A DNA stretch of 64,000 nucleotides from Streptomyces sp. NBC_00091 (GCF_026343185.1 NZ_JAPEMA010000001.1:2542001-2606000), one strand, 5' to 3'; counted from the first letter of the stretch, positions 17,979 through 29,433 are shown. Numbers and translations are program-made. Notes: generated by a model from the sequence alone, not told the origin.

Positions 17979-18073
17979 GGTCCGTGCACGCACCTTGACG
18001 TGACCTCCGGTCATTGTCACATTCATCAGTGTCAGGTTTCGGGCGCGTACGGCTACAGGGACGGACGGCTGGC

Positions 18074-18939
18074 ATGACTGGGGACACCAAGCAGCGCACC
18101 GCGCACGACTCCGGGCAGCTCTCCGCCGAGCTGCGCGGCTTCAGGGAGGTCCAGCGCCTCGCCTACGAGTGCGCGGAGACCGTGGCGGCGCAGCTGCGCC
18201 CGGGCGTGACCGAGCGCGAAGCGGCGCGGATGCAGCGGGACTGGCTGCGCGAGCGCGGGGTGCGGGACTGGTTCCACCTGCCCTTCGCCTGGTTCGGGGA
18301 CCGCACCGCCTTCGCGAACTTCAAGATCCCCCTCCAGTTCTTCCCGACCTCGCGGCGGCTGGAGCCGGGGATGCCGTTCATCCTCGACATGGCGCCGGTG
18401 TACCGGGGGTACGCGGCCGACATCGGCTACTCCGGCAGCCTCGGCCTCAACCCGGTGCAGGACCGGCTGATGTCCGATCTGCGCCCGCACCGGGAGCTGA
18501 TCCTGGAGCAGGTGCGCGAGCGCCGCCCGCTGCGCGAGATCTACGAGAACGTCGAGCGGCTGATGACCCGCCAGGGGTACGCCAACCGGCACCGGGCCTA
18601 CCCCTTCGGCGTCATCGCGCACAAGATAGACCGGGTCAAGGAGCGCCGCTGGTCCCCGACCGCCTTCGGGTTCGGCACCCAGTCCCTCAAGGGGCTGGCC
18701 TCGGACGCCCTGCACGGGCACCGGGAGGGCTGGTCTCCGCTGTGGAGTCCCTACCACTTCTCCGACCACCCGCCGCAGCCCGGCCTGTGGGCGGTGGAGC
18801 CGCACCTGGGCTTCCGGGGCACCGGCGCGAAGTTCGAGGAGATCCTGGTCGTCACCGACTCCCGGGACCCCGCGGAGAGCGCGTTCTGGCTGGACGACGA
18901 CCTGCCGCACGTGCGGCGCTGGGCTGAGGAGAAGGCGGC

Positions 18940-18943
<4 letters not shown>
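18074..18943 (+). CDS. M24-family metallopeptidase-like protein
   Basis: This 289-residue protein has the creatinase/aminopeptidase fold only, without the N-terminal domain of aminopeptidase P. Candidate metal ligands are Asp in FILDMAP, Asp in AADIGYSG, His in IAHKIDR, Glu in AVEPHLG and Glu in KFEEIL, so the site looks complete. The substrate is unknown; it need not be a proline peptide. The stop overlaps the start of the following hydrolase-dehydrogenase fusion (ATGA), implying joint function. An in-frame start at 18014 is possible, but ATG 18074 begins the conserved region. Confidence 0.85.
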
Positions 18944-20721
<1,778 letters not shown>

Positions 20722-20892
20722 GCCCGGCCCGCAGCGGGCCCCGCACGGCCATACCCCGCTCCTTCCGGCGGTCGTACCATCCCTCGCAGGAGGGCTCGCT
20801 GCTCACGGCGGTCGAGTGCCTGGCGGCGTCTCCTGCCGCCCGGACCGCGGCGGGCGCGGTCGGCCGAGCCGCCATGTCGTAGGGAGCCGGGA

Positions 20893-21810
20893 TTGTCCGA
20901 TCAGGCGGTAGCCGAGTACCGGATCGAGGATCTGGCCCATCACAGCGGGGCGACGGTGCGCACGATCCGGGCGTACCAGGACCGCGGCCTGCTGCCGAAG
21001 CCGGAGCGCCGGGGCCGGTCCAACGTCTACCGGGACACGCATCTGGCGCGGCTGCGCCAGATCGCGGACCTGCTGGACCGCGGCTACACCCTGGCCTCCA
21101 TCAAGGAGCTGCTGGAGGCCTGGGACGCGGGGCGCGGGCTGGGCGGCGTACTGGGCCTGGTCGCGGAAGTGCACGGGCCGTGGACCGACGAGGAGGCCGA
21201 CCGGATCAGCCGGGAGGAGCTCAACGCCCGGTTCGGCGGCCTGCCCGACGACGACGCGGTGGACGAGGCCTGCGAGCTGGGGGTGCTGGAGCGGATCCCC
21301 GGGCGCCCGGACGAGTTCCTCGTGCCCTCCCCGCAGGAGCTGGCGGTCGCGGCCGAGCTGTACACGGCCGGCGTGCCCCTCGGGGCGATCACCGGGCACC
21401 TGCGCGAGCTGCGCGGGCAGGTGGAGCACATCGCCTCGCGCTTCCTGGAGTTCACCACCGAGCACGTCTTCGCCCGCTACCTCGGGCCGGTACCGCCGAC
21501 GGACGCGGACGCGGCGGAGGCGGCGACGATGGTCCGCCGGCTGCGGCCACTGGCCCAGCAGACGGTGGACGCCGAGCTGGCGCGGGCGATGCGGCTGTTC
21601 GCGACCCGGCACCTCCAGCGCCACCTGGGCGCCCCGGGCGCGGTGCAGCCGACGGGGCCGACCCTGGTGGCCCTGCCCGCCGGGACGGTACGGGCGGTGC
21701 AGGAGCTGGTGGGGCCGGAACACGTGGCGGAGTTCGTCCGGGCCGCGACGGAGCGGGAGCTCCAGGCCCGGACGATGAACGATCTGGCCAGCAGGGGCGG
21801 CGGCCGGTAA
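20893..21810 (+). CDS. MerR-family transcriptional regulator
   Basis: This 305-residue regulator starts with TTG at 20893, preceded by AGGGAG at 20881-20886. The N-terminal MerR winged helix shows IEDLAHHSGATVRTIRAYQ and the wing DRGLLPKPERRGRSNVY. The large C-terminal region (about 80-300) is helical and has no recognisable cysteine metal site, so a metal sensor is unlikely. Its target may be the preceding hydrolase-dehydrogenase fusion on the same strand; that is inference. Confidence 0.88.
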   Translation: MSDQAVAEYRIEDLAHHSGATVRTIRAYQDRGLLPKPERRGRSNVYRDTHLARLRQIADLLDRGYTLASIKELLEAWDAGRGLGGVLGLVAEVHGPWTDEEADRISREELNARFGGLPDDDAVDEACELGVLERIPGRPDEFLVPSPQELAVAAELYTAGVPLGAITGHLRELRGQVEHIASRFLEFTTEHVFARYLGPVPPTDADAAEAATMVRRLRPLAQQTVDAELARAMRLFATRHLQRHLGAPGAVQPTGPTLVALPAGTVRAVQELVGPEHVAEFVRAATERELQARTMNDLASRGGGR

Positions 21811-21821
21811 TGCTCGATCGG

Positions 21822-21912
21822 TAGTCCACAGGGGGTCCCCGGGGCGAATCGCTCAGATCTCACCGAAACCCGCCGAAACGGCTGTGGACAACTCCCGTCC
21901 GCCTGTGGGCAA
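21822..21912. promoter_or_regulatory. Second group of DnaA-box-like sites
   Basis: TAGTCCACA (21822-21830, one mismatch), TGTGGACAA (21883-21891, perfect on minus) and TGTGGGCAA (21904-21912, one mismatch) lie between the convergent ends of the MerR gene and the aquaporin gene, where no promoter is needed. Confidence 0.4.
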
Positions 21913-21925
21913 CACGGGTGGATCC

Positions 21926-22711
21926 TCAGGCGGTGGCCTCGAACGCGGCACCGGTGCGCGGCATATCAGCCACCGGAATCTCTGCCTCCACCTGACCGGA
22001 CCGGGGCAGCCCCGCCGTCCGGTCGTGGCGCTCACGGCCGTACAGGAGCGTGGCCAGGGCGAGTCCGAGGACGCCGCCGAGCAGCTGCGCCACGACGAAC
22101 CCGGGCAGCGACTGCGGGGCGATACCGGTGAAGGAGTCGCTGAAGGCGCGCCCGACGGTGCCCGCGGGGTTGGCGAAGGACCCCGAGGAGGTGAACCAGA
22201 TCGCGGCGGCGATGTACGCGGCGACCGCGGCCGGGATCAGCCTCGGCCGGCCGATGCGGCCGAGTCCCTGGATGACCAGGACCAGTCCGGCGGTGGCGAC
22301 GATCTCGCCGACCAGCAGGTGGCCGCCGTCGCGGACCTGGGTGGAGAAGGTCCCCGGGGCACGGCCGAACATCGTCTCCGCCAGGACGGCGCCGCCGATG
22401 GCTCCGGCGGTCTGGGCGGCGGCGTAGGCGAAGGCCTCCCGCGCGTCGAGCCCCTCGCCGCCGGTGCGCCGTGCCCACCAGGCGGTGAGGGTGACGACCG
22501 GGTTGAGGTGGGCGCCTGAGAGGGGCCCGAACAGGGTGATGATCAGGCCGAGGCCGATCGCGGAGGCGAGCGAGTTGGCGACGAGGGCGACACCGGTGTC
22601 GCGGCTGAGGGCCTCGGCCTGAATGCCGGAGCCGATCACCACCACGAGCAGGCTTGCGGTGCCGATGAGTTCGGCCGCCACCCGCCGCAGCAGTGAAGCC
22701 TTATTTGTCAT
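21926..22711 (-). CDS. MIP/aquaporin family channel
   Basis: This 261-residue membrane protein has six helices. The two half-helix motifs are HLNPVVT (an NPV variant) and FANPAGT (canonical NPA). A substitution in the first NPA box is common in glycerol or metalloid channels, so water, glycerol or arsenite are all possible. No arsenic genes are adjacent. The C-terminal tail (about 230-261) is soluble. Confidence 0.9.
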   Translation of the reverse strand: MTNKASLLRRVAAELIGTASLLVVVIGSGIQAEALSRDTGVALVANSLASAIGLGLIITLFGPLSGAHLNPVVTLTAWWARRTGGEGLDAREAFAYAAAQTAGAIGGAVLAETMFGRAPGTFSTQVRDGGHLLVGEIVATAGLVLVIQGLGRIGRPRLIPAAVAAYIAAAIWFTSSGSFANPAGTVGRAFSDSFTGIAPQSLPGFVVAQLLGGVLGLALATLLYGRERHDRTAGLPRSGQVEAEIPVADMPRTGAAFEATA

Positions 22712-22845
22712 AGTTTCTCCCTCGAAAATAAGCGTTCAGCGGAAAATGTATTCCGTATCTTGGAAACGCGATAGAGGGGTCCCACGTCCGTCCGAGGGGC
22801 GGAAAATCGCTGCTTCCGGCCCGCCCGAGCCGTCAAGCTGGGGAC

Positions 22846-23385
22846 ATGGATGACCGACGCACCGTGAAGGTGTCCAAATACGTCTCGAAACACCTGCGGC
22901 ATCAGCCGGAACGGATCGGACTGGTGCTCGACCCCCAGGGCTGGGTGGAGATCGACGATCTCCTGCGGGCCGCCGCGGAGCACGGATTCCCCTTCAGCAG
23001 GGCCGAGCTCGACCATGTGGTCGCCGCCAACGACAAGCAGCGCTTCGCCGTCGACGGGACCCGCATCCGGGCCAGCCAGGGGCACACCGTCGCCGTGGAC
23101 CTGGGCCTCCCGGAGGCCGAACCGCCCGCGTACCTCTACCACGGCACCGTCGCCGCGGCCCTGGACTCGATCCGCGCCGAGGGCCTGCGCCCGATGGCCC
23201 GCCACCACGTGCACCTCTCGCCCGACCGCGAGACGGCGACCAGGGTGGGTGCGCGCAGGGGCCGGCCGGTGGTCCTCGCCGTGGACGCCGCGGCGATGCG
23301 CACGGCCGGGCACGTGTTCCGGATCAGCGCCAACGGGGTCTGGCTGGCGGAAGCCGTACCGCCGGAATTCCTCCGCTTCCAGTGA
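22846..23385 (+). CDS. kptA: RNA 2'-phosphotransferase (Tpt1/KptA)
   Basis: This 179-residue enzyme belongs to the family that removes the internal 2'-phosphate left by tRNA splicing, using NAD+. The N-terminal winged-helix lobe carries the conserved SKHLRH, and the ADP-ribosyltransferase-like lobe carries RIRASQGHT, YHGT and HHVHLS, as expected. Bacteria that have no such splicing still keep this enzyme; its physiological substrate is uncertain. The gene stands alone, divergent from the aquaporin gene. Confidence 0.93.
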   Translation: MDDRRTVKVSKYVSKHLRHQPERIGLVLDPQGWVEIDDLLRAAAEHGFPFSRAELDHVVAANDKQRFAVDGTRIRASQGHTVAVDLGLPEAEPPAYLYHGTVAAALDSIRAEGLRPMARHHVHLSPDRETATRVGARRGRPVVLAVDAAAMRTAGHVFRISANGVWLAEAVPPEFLRFQ

Positions 23386-23526
23386 CGGGAGGGCCACTGC
23401 CGGGCGAGGCGGAATTCACGGAGTGATTGTCGGATCGCCCACCTACTCTGTTCCTCGTTCCGGGATCAGTGAGGGGGGTACCTCGCGATCGCCGACCGAC
23501 CACGCGAGCAAGCGAGCTGATACCTC

Positions 23527-25425
23527 ATGACATCCGTGTCCCCCGTCAACAACTTCCAGGTCGACCTGCGCGGGCTGGTCGACCTGCTCTCCCACCACCT
23601 CTATTCCAGCCCCCGCGTCTACGTCCGCGAACTCCTCCAGAACGCCGTCGACGCCGTGACCGCCCGCCACGCGCACGAGCCCGGCGCGGAAGTCCGCATC
23701 CGCCTGTCCGCCTCGGCCGGCCGGGTCACCATCGAGGACTCCGGCATCGGCCTGACCGCCGCCGAGGCCCACTCCCTCCTCGCCACCATCGGCCGCAGCT
23801 CCAAGCGCGGCGGCGACGGCGCCGCCGAACTGCGGGGCCTGGAGACCACCCGCCAGGAGTTCCTGGGCCAGTTCGGCATCGGCCTCCTCGCCTGCTTCGT
23901 CGTCGCCCGGCAGATCCGGGTCGTCACCCGCTCCGCCCGCGACCCCCAGGCCGCGCCCGTCGAGTGGCTGGCCACCGACGACGGCTCGTACACCGTGCGC
24001 GAACTGCCCCACGACGCACGCCCGGAGCCCGGCACCACCGTCCACCTCGAGGCCCGACCGGGCGCCGAGGAGTGGACCGAACCCGCCACGGTCGAGCGGC
24101 TCGCCCGCGACTACGGCTCCCTGCTGCCCTACGCCATCACCTTCGACGACGGCCTCGGCGGCGCCCCCCGCCCCGTCACCGACCGGCCCGCCGTATGGGA
24201 CCGCGCCTTCCCCACCCCGGCCACCCGCCGCGTCGCGCTCGCCGGGCACTGCGCGCAGCTCTTCGGTTTCACCCCGCTCGACAGCATCGACCTCGACCTG
24301 CCGGTCGCCGGGGTGCGCGGAGTCGCGTACGTCCTGCCCGAGCCGACCAGCCCCGCCCACCGGGCCGGACACCGCGTCCACCTCAAGGGCATGCTGCTGA
24401 CCGACCAGGCCGACAACCTGCTGCCCGACTGGGCCTTCTTCGTCCGCGCCGTGCTCGACACCGACACCCTGCGGCCCACGGCCTCCCGCGAGAACCTCTA
24501 CGACGACGAGACCCTGGCCGCCGTACGCGAAGCCCTCGGCGCCCGCGTCCGGGCCTGGCTGGCCGAGCTCGCCGCCAGCGAACCGGACCGCCTGGCCGCC
24601 TTCCTGAGCGTCCACCACCTCGGCGTGAAGTCCCTGGCCCGGCACGACGCCGAGCTGCTCGGCCTGATGCTGCCGTGGCTGCCGTTCGAGACCAGCGACG
24701 GATCGATGAGCCTGGAGGAGTTCACGGCCGCCCACCCCGAGATCCACTTCACGCGCACCGTCGAGGAGTTCCGCCAGATCGCGCCGATCGCGGCGGCCCA
24801 CGGCCTCGGCGTCGTCAACGCCGGCTACACCTACGACGCCGACCTGCTGGCGCTGCTGCCCTCGGTGCGCCCCGACCTCAAGGTCACCGAGCTGGACGCG
24901 AGCGCCGTCACCGAGCGCCTCGACCCGGTCCCCACCAGCGTCGAACTGTCCCTGGCCGCCTTCCTCTCCACCGCCCGCACCCGCCTGGAACCCCAGAGCT
25001 GCGATGTGGTCCTGCGCGCCTTCCAGCCCGTGGCCGTCCCCGCGCTCTACCTCGACGACCGCCAGGCCCGCCAGGAACGGGACCGCACCGCCGCGCTCGA
25101 GTCCGCCGACTCCCTGTGGAGCGGCATCCTCGGCTCGCTGCGCGGCTCCGGCCCCCGCGCCCGCCTGGTCCTCAACCACAACAACCCGCTGATCCGGCGG
25201 ATCGCGGGCCTGCCCGACCCGACACTCGCCGGCACCGCCGTCGAATCGCTGTACGGACAGGCGCTGCTGATGTCCCAGCGGCCGCTGCGCCCGGCCGATT
25301 CCACCCTGCTCAACCGGGCCTTCCTCGGGCTCCTGGAATGGGCGACCCACTCCGTCAACACCCCGGCCACCCCGGACGGCCCGGCCACGGAGTCCCGTAC
25401 CGAGTCCCAGGAGGACGAGAAGTGA
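23527..25425 (+). CDS. Divergent Hsp90/HtpG-like ATPase
   Basis: This 632-residue protein has a GHKL ATPase domain of Hsp90 type. The N box is ELLQNAVDA (Glu35, Asn39), the G1 box EDSGIGL (about 70-76) and the lid GQFGIGLLACF (about 118-128). The middle domain retains the TASRENLYDD segment that holds the catalytic-loop Arg. The C-terminal part is diverged from E. coli HtpG and ends in acidic SQEDEK without MEEVD. The stop overlaps the next start (GTGA). It is probably a client-specific chaperone working with the TPR protein downstream. Confidence 0.88.
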   Translation: MTSVSPVNNFQVDLRGLVDLLSHHLYSSPRVYVRELLQNAVDAVTARHAHEPGAEVRIRLSASAGRVTIEDSGIGLTAAEAHSLLATIGRSSKRGGDGAAELRGLETTRQEFLGQFGIGLLACFVVARQIRVVTRSARDPQAAPVEWLATDDGSYTVRELPHDARPEPGTTVHLEARPGAEEWTEPATVERLARDYGSLLPYAITFDDGLGGAPRPVTDRPAVWDRAFPTPATRRVALAGHCAQLFGFTPLDSIDLDLPVAGVRGVAYVLPEPTSPAHRAGHRVHLKGMLLTDQADNLLPDWAFFVRAVLDTDTLRPTASRENLYDDETLAAVREALGARVRAWLAELAASEPDRLAAFLSVHHLGVKSLARHDAELLGLMLPWLPFETSDGSMSLEEFTAAHPEIHFTRTVEEFRQIAPIAAAHGLGVVNAGYTYDADLLALLPSVRPDLKVTELDASAVTERLDPVPTSVELSLAAFLSTARTRLEPQSCDVVLRAFQPVAVPALYLDDRQARQERDRTAALESADSLWSGILGSLRGSGPRARLVLNHNNPLIRRIAGLPDPTLAGTAVESLYGQALLMSQRPLRPADSTLLNRAFLGLLEWATHSVNTPATPDGPATESRTESQEDEK

Positions 25426-28400
25426 GCACCATGACCGCCGAGGAGATCCGGCGCGCCCTGCACGAGAACCGCGGCCTGCCCAAGGGCGCCGCGCGCAACG
25501 CACAGGCCGAGGCGCTGACCGCCGCCGCCGAGGTCTGCGGTGACTCCGAGGTCTTCCGCCTCACGCTGGTCAACCAGATCGACGCCTACGAGTACAGCGC
25601 CGAGCGGAGCCGCATGGTGGTCCCGTTCGCCCGCCTGCTCCAGGAGTACGACCGCGACCCGGCGGCATTCGACGCGAGCCAGGCCCACTCCCTCTTCTGG
25701 CGCTTCAAGTGGGTCTCGGGCCAGATCATCAGCTCCCCCGACGTACCCGTCTCCTCCGTCACCGGGTACCTCGAGGACATGGAGAAGCGCTACCGGATCG
25801 CCGGGTACAGCGAGCGGGCGGTGCGCCAGTCCGAGTACTTCCTCGCCGACGCCATCGGCGACGACGAGCGCGCCGAGCGGGCCATGGCCCGCTGGCGCGC
25901 GGCCGACCGCGACACGATGAGCGACTGCCACGCCTGCGAGACCAACTCCCAGGGCGTGTTCTGGGCGACCAAGGGCGAGCACGCCAAGGCGATCGAGGTC
26001 TGGGAGCCCGTGCTGAAGGGCGAGCAGACCTGCATGGAGGAGCCCCACCGGGTCCTCGCCCGCTCGCTTGGCCCCCTGCTGCACCTCGGCCGCACCGACG
26101 AGGCCCGCTCCCACCACCTGCGCGGTTACCGGATGGCGCGGGGCAAGGAGAGCCTGCTGCGCACGATCGGCCAGCACATCGAGTTCTGCGCCCTCAGCGG
26201 CAACGAGGCGCGCGGTGTGGAGATCCTCGCCGAACACGGTGCGCACCTGCGGCCCCTCGTGGACCTCAAGACGCAGATGGACTTCTACGGCGGGGTCGTC
26301 GTCCTGCTGCGGCGGCTGGTCGAACTCGGATACGGCGGCGACCCGACGGTGCCCTACGAGGGCTCCGCGCGCACCGTCGGGGAACTGCACGGCGTCCTGC
26401 GCGAAGAGGCCCTCGCCATCGCCCGGCGGTTCGACGTGCGCAACGGCACCACCCGCGTCTCGGACCGGCTCCTGGAGCGGATCGAGCAGGCCCCGCTGAT
26501 CGACGTGCTGCCCCTGGGCGTACGCAGTACCGCGCTGGCGCAGCCGGCCACGGCCCCGGCGCCGGTCACGGCGCCCGCGCCCGTGGCCGCCACCGGACTC
26601 ACGGAACTCGTCGAGCGGGCCCGGACCGCACGGGACTGCGGCCACCCGGGTGCGGACCCGCTGTGGGCGGAGGTGGCCGTACGGATCTCCGCGCGCCCGG
26701 AGCCGGAGGTGGACCCGCTGCTGCGCGCCGAGGTGGCCGACCACCAGGCGCTGACGGCCGCGCGGGCCGGGGCGCCGGACGCGGCGCAGCTGCTGGCCGC
26801 CGTCCGCGACGGCTACCGCGCGCTGGGGCAGGCCGAGCGCGCCGCCCTGGCCGAGCTGCGGCTGGCGAGCGCTGCCGCACAGGCCGGGGCCGAGCCGGGG
26901 GAGGTCCGCGAGCTGCTGGCGGCGGGCCTGCGCGCCGCCGAGGCGCTGGACGCGGCGGAGCCGCTGCGGGAGCGCCGGATCGCCATCGCGGAGCTGTCCG
27001 CGCTGCGCCTGGAGCCGTACCTGCGCTCGGCCGAGGCCGCGCACGAGCACGGCCACGAGCACGAGCACTCGAGCGGGGGCCACTCGGGGGGCCACGACCA
27101 CGCGGGCGGCCACGACCACGGCCACGCGGAACTGATGGCCGAACTCGCCTCCTTCGTCTCCTCCTACGGGCCGGCCCTCCCGGATCTGGCCGCCGAGGCC
27201 GAGGAGATGCTGGGCCGGCTGACGCTCTCCCAGGGCGACACGGAGCAGGCCCTGACACTGCTGGCCGCCTCCGCGGCCCGGGCGGTCGAGGCCGGCCGGC
27301 CGTGGCACGCGGTGGACCCCCTCGTACTGCGGGCCGGGGTGCTGCTGTCGCTGGGGCGGCCCGAGGAGGCCGAGGAGGCCGCGCGGGCGGGCCTGGAGCA
27401 CGCCGCCGAGGTGACCGACCCCGAAGAGCAGGGCATCGTACGCCTCACCCTCGCGGACGTCCTGCGGCGTCGGCCGGACACGGTGACGGAGGCCGCCGAG
27501 CACGCCCTGACGGCGGCGCACTGGTTCGACCAGGCGGGGCTGTCCGCCGATGGCGGGGCCCAGGCCCGGCTGATGCTGGCCCAGGCCTACGCGCGGGACG
27601 GCCGGACCGCCGACGCGGCGGAGGTACTGCAGTCGGCGCTGCCGGACCTGCTGGAGCACGGCGAGGAGCAGGCGGTCTCGGCCCGGGAGTTCCTGGGGAA
27701 CCTGCTGCGCGACCTGCGCGAGTCGCGGGCCGCGTCGGAGCAGTTCCTGCTGGCGGCGGAAGCGGTCAAGGACTGGGACGACCCCCGGCCGCAGGCCGGC
27801 TTCGCCCAGTCGGCCGCCGACTGCCTCTCCGACGCCGGCCTGGCCGAGGAAGCCGTCGCCGCGTACCGGCGGGCTCTGGAACTGCGTCGGCTGACCGGGG
27901 ACGCGGTGGTCTCCGAGGTACGGATCCTGCGCTCGCTGGCCTGGCTGGGGATGCGCGAGGAGGTCACCGAGGCGACCGTGGCAGCCGCCCGGGGCCTGAT
28001 GAACGAGGCCGCCGGGGTGCTGGAGGCGGCCGGGGCGGCCGGCGGCTCCGGGGACCCGGATCTGCTCGCCGAGCTGGCGCAGACCTGGCACCAGCTGGCA
28101 CAGGTGCTGGACCGGCTGGTCAGCTCCCAGGAACCGGACGAGGCGCGCGAGGCGGAGGCGTCCCCGGCGCAGGGTGCGCTGAGTCCGGCCGCCGTCGAGG
28201 CCCTGCGGCTGGAGGAGATCCAGCTGTGGGAGCTCGCGGCCGAGCTGTACGCCAGGCTCGGGCTGGAGTACCTCCAGGACCGTTTCCAGTGCCTGAGCAA
28301 CGCCGCCTGGACCGATCAGGAGCTGGGCCGACCGGCCGTGGGCGCCGCCAGGATCTCGGCACTGGCGGAGGAGATCGAGGGGCTGCCCGAGGGAATGGCC

Positions 28401-28454
28401 CCGGACTGGTTGCTCCCGCAGGCGCGGCGGATCATCGCGAGCCTGACGGCCTGA
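25422..28454 (+). CDS. Large TPR-repeat protein coupled to Hsp90-like gene
   Basis: The 1010-residue protein starts at GTG 25422 (ATG 25431 is also possible). The N-terminal ~350 residues are helical, with paired Cys/His-containing repeats (CHACETN, EQTCMEEPH). A His-rich segment of alternating HEH/GHDH (about 541-570) could bind metal. The C-terminal half is built of tetratricopeptide-like helix pairs (for example GRPEEAEEAARAGLEHAAE). In eukaryotes TPR proteins are Hsp90 co-chaperones; the 4-bp overlap with an Hsp90-like gene suggests an analogous bacterial pair. This role is inferred, not shown. Confidence 0.85.
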   Translation: MSTMTAEEIRRALHENRGLPKGAARNAQAEALTAAAEVCGDSEVFRLTLVNQIDAYEYSAERSRMVVPFARLLQEYDRDPAAFDASQAHSLFWRFKWVSGQIISSPDVPVSSVTGYLEDMEKRYRIAGYSERAVRQSEYFLADAIGDDERAERAMARWRAADRDTMSDCHACETNSQGVFWATKGEHAKAIEVWEPVLKGEQTCMEEPHRVLARSLGPLLHLGRTDEARSHHLRGYRMARGKESLLRTIGQHIEFCALSGNEARGVEILAEHGAHLRPLVDLKTQMDFYGGVVVLLRRLVELGYGGDPTVPYEGSARTVGELHGVLREEALAIARRFDVRNGTTRVSDRLLERIEQAPLIDVLPLGVRSTALAQPATAPAPVTAPAPVAATGLTELVERARTARDCGHPGADPLWAEVAVRISARPEPEVDPLLRAEVADHQALTAARAGAPDAAQLLAAVRDGYRALGQAERAALAELRLASAAAQAGAEPGEVRELLAAGLRAAEALDAAEPLRERRIAIAELSALRLEPYLRSAEAAHEHGHEHEHSSGGHSGGHDHAGGHDHGHAELMAELASFVSSYGPALPDLAAEAEEMLGRLTLSQGDTEQALTLLAASAARAVEAGRPWHAVDPLVLRAGVLLSLGRPEEAEEAARAGLEHAAEVTDPEEQGIVRLTLADVLRRRPDTVTEAAEHALTAAHWFDQAGLSADGGAQARLMLAQAYARDGRTADAAEVLQSALPDLLEHGEEQAVSAREFLGNLLRDLRESRAASEQFLLAAEAVKDWDDPRPQAGFAQSAADCLSDAGLAEEAVAAYRRALELRRLTGDAVVSEVRILRSLAWLGMREEVTEATVAAARGLMNEAAGVLEAAGAAGGSGDPDLLAELAQTWHQLAQVLDRLVSSQEPDEAREAEASPAQGALSPAAVEALRLEEIQLWELAAELYARLGLEYLQDRFQCLSNAAWTDQELGRPAVGAARISALAEEIEGLPEGMAPDWLLPQARRIIASLTA

Positions 28455-28473
28455 TGGCCTGACAGCCTGCGGT

Positions 28474-28513
28474 ACCGGCCGTGAGCCCGTCGCACGACAG
28501 GGCCACGGCCGGT
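28474..28513. terminator. Near-perfect 40-bp hairpin between convergent genes
   Basis: ACCGGCCGTG (28474-28483) pairs with CACGGCCGGT (28504-28513). Inside, GCCC/GGGC and GTCG/CGAC continue the stem with only small bulges. It serves the TPR gene and the convergent oxidoreductase gene. Confidence 0.82.
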
Positions 28514-28530
28514 TCCGTCGGGGAGCGCCC

Positions 28531-29433
28531 TCAGCCGTCCAGCTGGGCGAGCGCCTCGGTGGCGATCCGCTCGAAGACGGCCTCGTCGGCGGCGAAGTCG
28601 GAGTCCGGGATCGGCGCGTGGATGACCAGCTCGGTGAAGCCCAGCTCGCGGTGGCGGCCCGCGAAGTCGACGAAGGCGTCCACGGACTCCAGCATGGTGC
28701 TGCGCTCCGGGGTGAAGCCCGTCAGCAGCACCTTCTCGATGGACTCGGAGTCCCGCCCGATCTCCGCCAGGGCCTTCTCGAGGCGCCCGTGCTGGCCGCG
28801 CAGGGCCTCCAGCGACTGGTCGGGCGTGCCCGTGAAGACCTTCGGGTCTCCGGCGGTCACCCAGGCCTGGCCGTGGCTCGCCGCGAGCTTCACACCCCGC
28901 GGGCCGGTCGCCGCGACGGCGAACGGCAGGCGCGGACGCTGGACGCAGCCGGGGATGTTGCGGGCCTCTTCGGCGGAGTAGTACGTGCCGTGGTGGGTCA
29001 GCGCCTGCTCGGTCAGCAGCCGGTCCAGCAGCGGTACGAACTCGGCGAAGCGGTCCGCCCGCTCGCGTGGGCTCCACTCCTCCTGTCCCAGCGCGGTCGC
29101 GTCGAAGCCGTTGCCGCCCGCGCCGATCCCGAGGGTGATGCGGCCGCCGGAGATGTCGTCCAGCGACATCAGGTCCTTGGCCAGGGTCACCGGGTGGCGG
29201 AAGTTCGGGGAGGTGACCAGGGTGCCCAGGCGGATCCGCTCGGTGACGGAGGCCGCAGCGGTCAGGGTCGGCACCGCGCCGAACCAAGGACCGTCGCGGA
29301 AGGTCCGCCAGCTCAGGTGGTCGTAGGTGTAGGCGGTGTGGAACCCGAGGCGCTCGGCCCGCTCCCACTGGTCGCGGCCTCCCTCGTGCCACGGGCGGAC
29401 CGGCAGGATCACAGTGCTCAGGCGCAGAGTCAT
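28531..29433 (-). CDS. LLM-class flavin/F420-dependent oxidoreductase
   Basis: This 300-residue luciferase-like monooxygenase-fold enzyme is probably F420- or FMN-dependent. Typical segments are TAYTYDHLSW near the N-terminus, LGTLVTSPNFRHPVTLAKDL and LGIGAGGNGFD. Streptomyces has many such enzymes and the substrate cannot be predicted. It is monocistronic and divergent from the HAD gene at 29625, with two parS sites between them. Confidence 0.9.
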   Translation of the reverse strand: MTLRLSTVILPVRPWHEGGRDQWERAERLGFHTAYTYDHLSWRTFRDGPWFGAVPTLTAAASVTERIRLGTLVTSPNFRHPVTLAKDLMSLDDISGGRITLGIGAGGNGFDATALGQEEWSPRERADRFAEFVPLLDRLLTEQALTHHGTYYSAEEARNIPGCVQRPRLPFAVAATGPRGVKLAASHGQAWVTAGDPKVFTGTPDQSLEALRGQHGRLEKALAEIGRDSESIEKVLLTGFTPERSTMLESVDAFVDFAGRHRELGFTELVIHAPIPDSDFAADEAVFERIATEALAQLDG

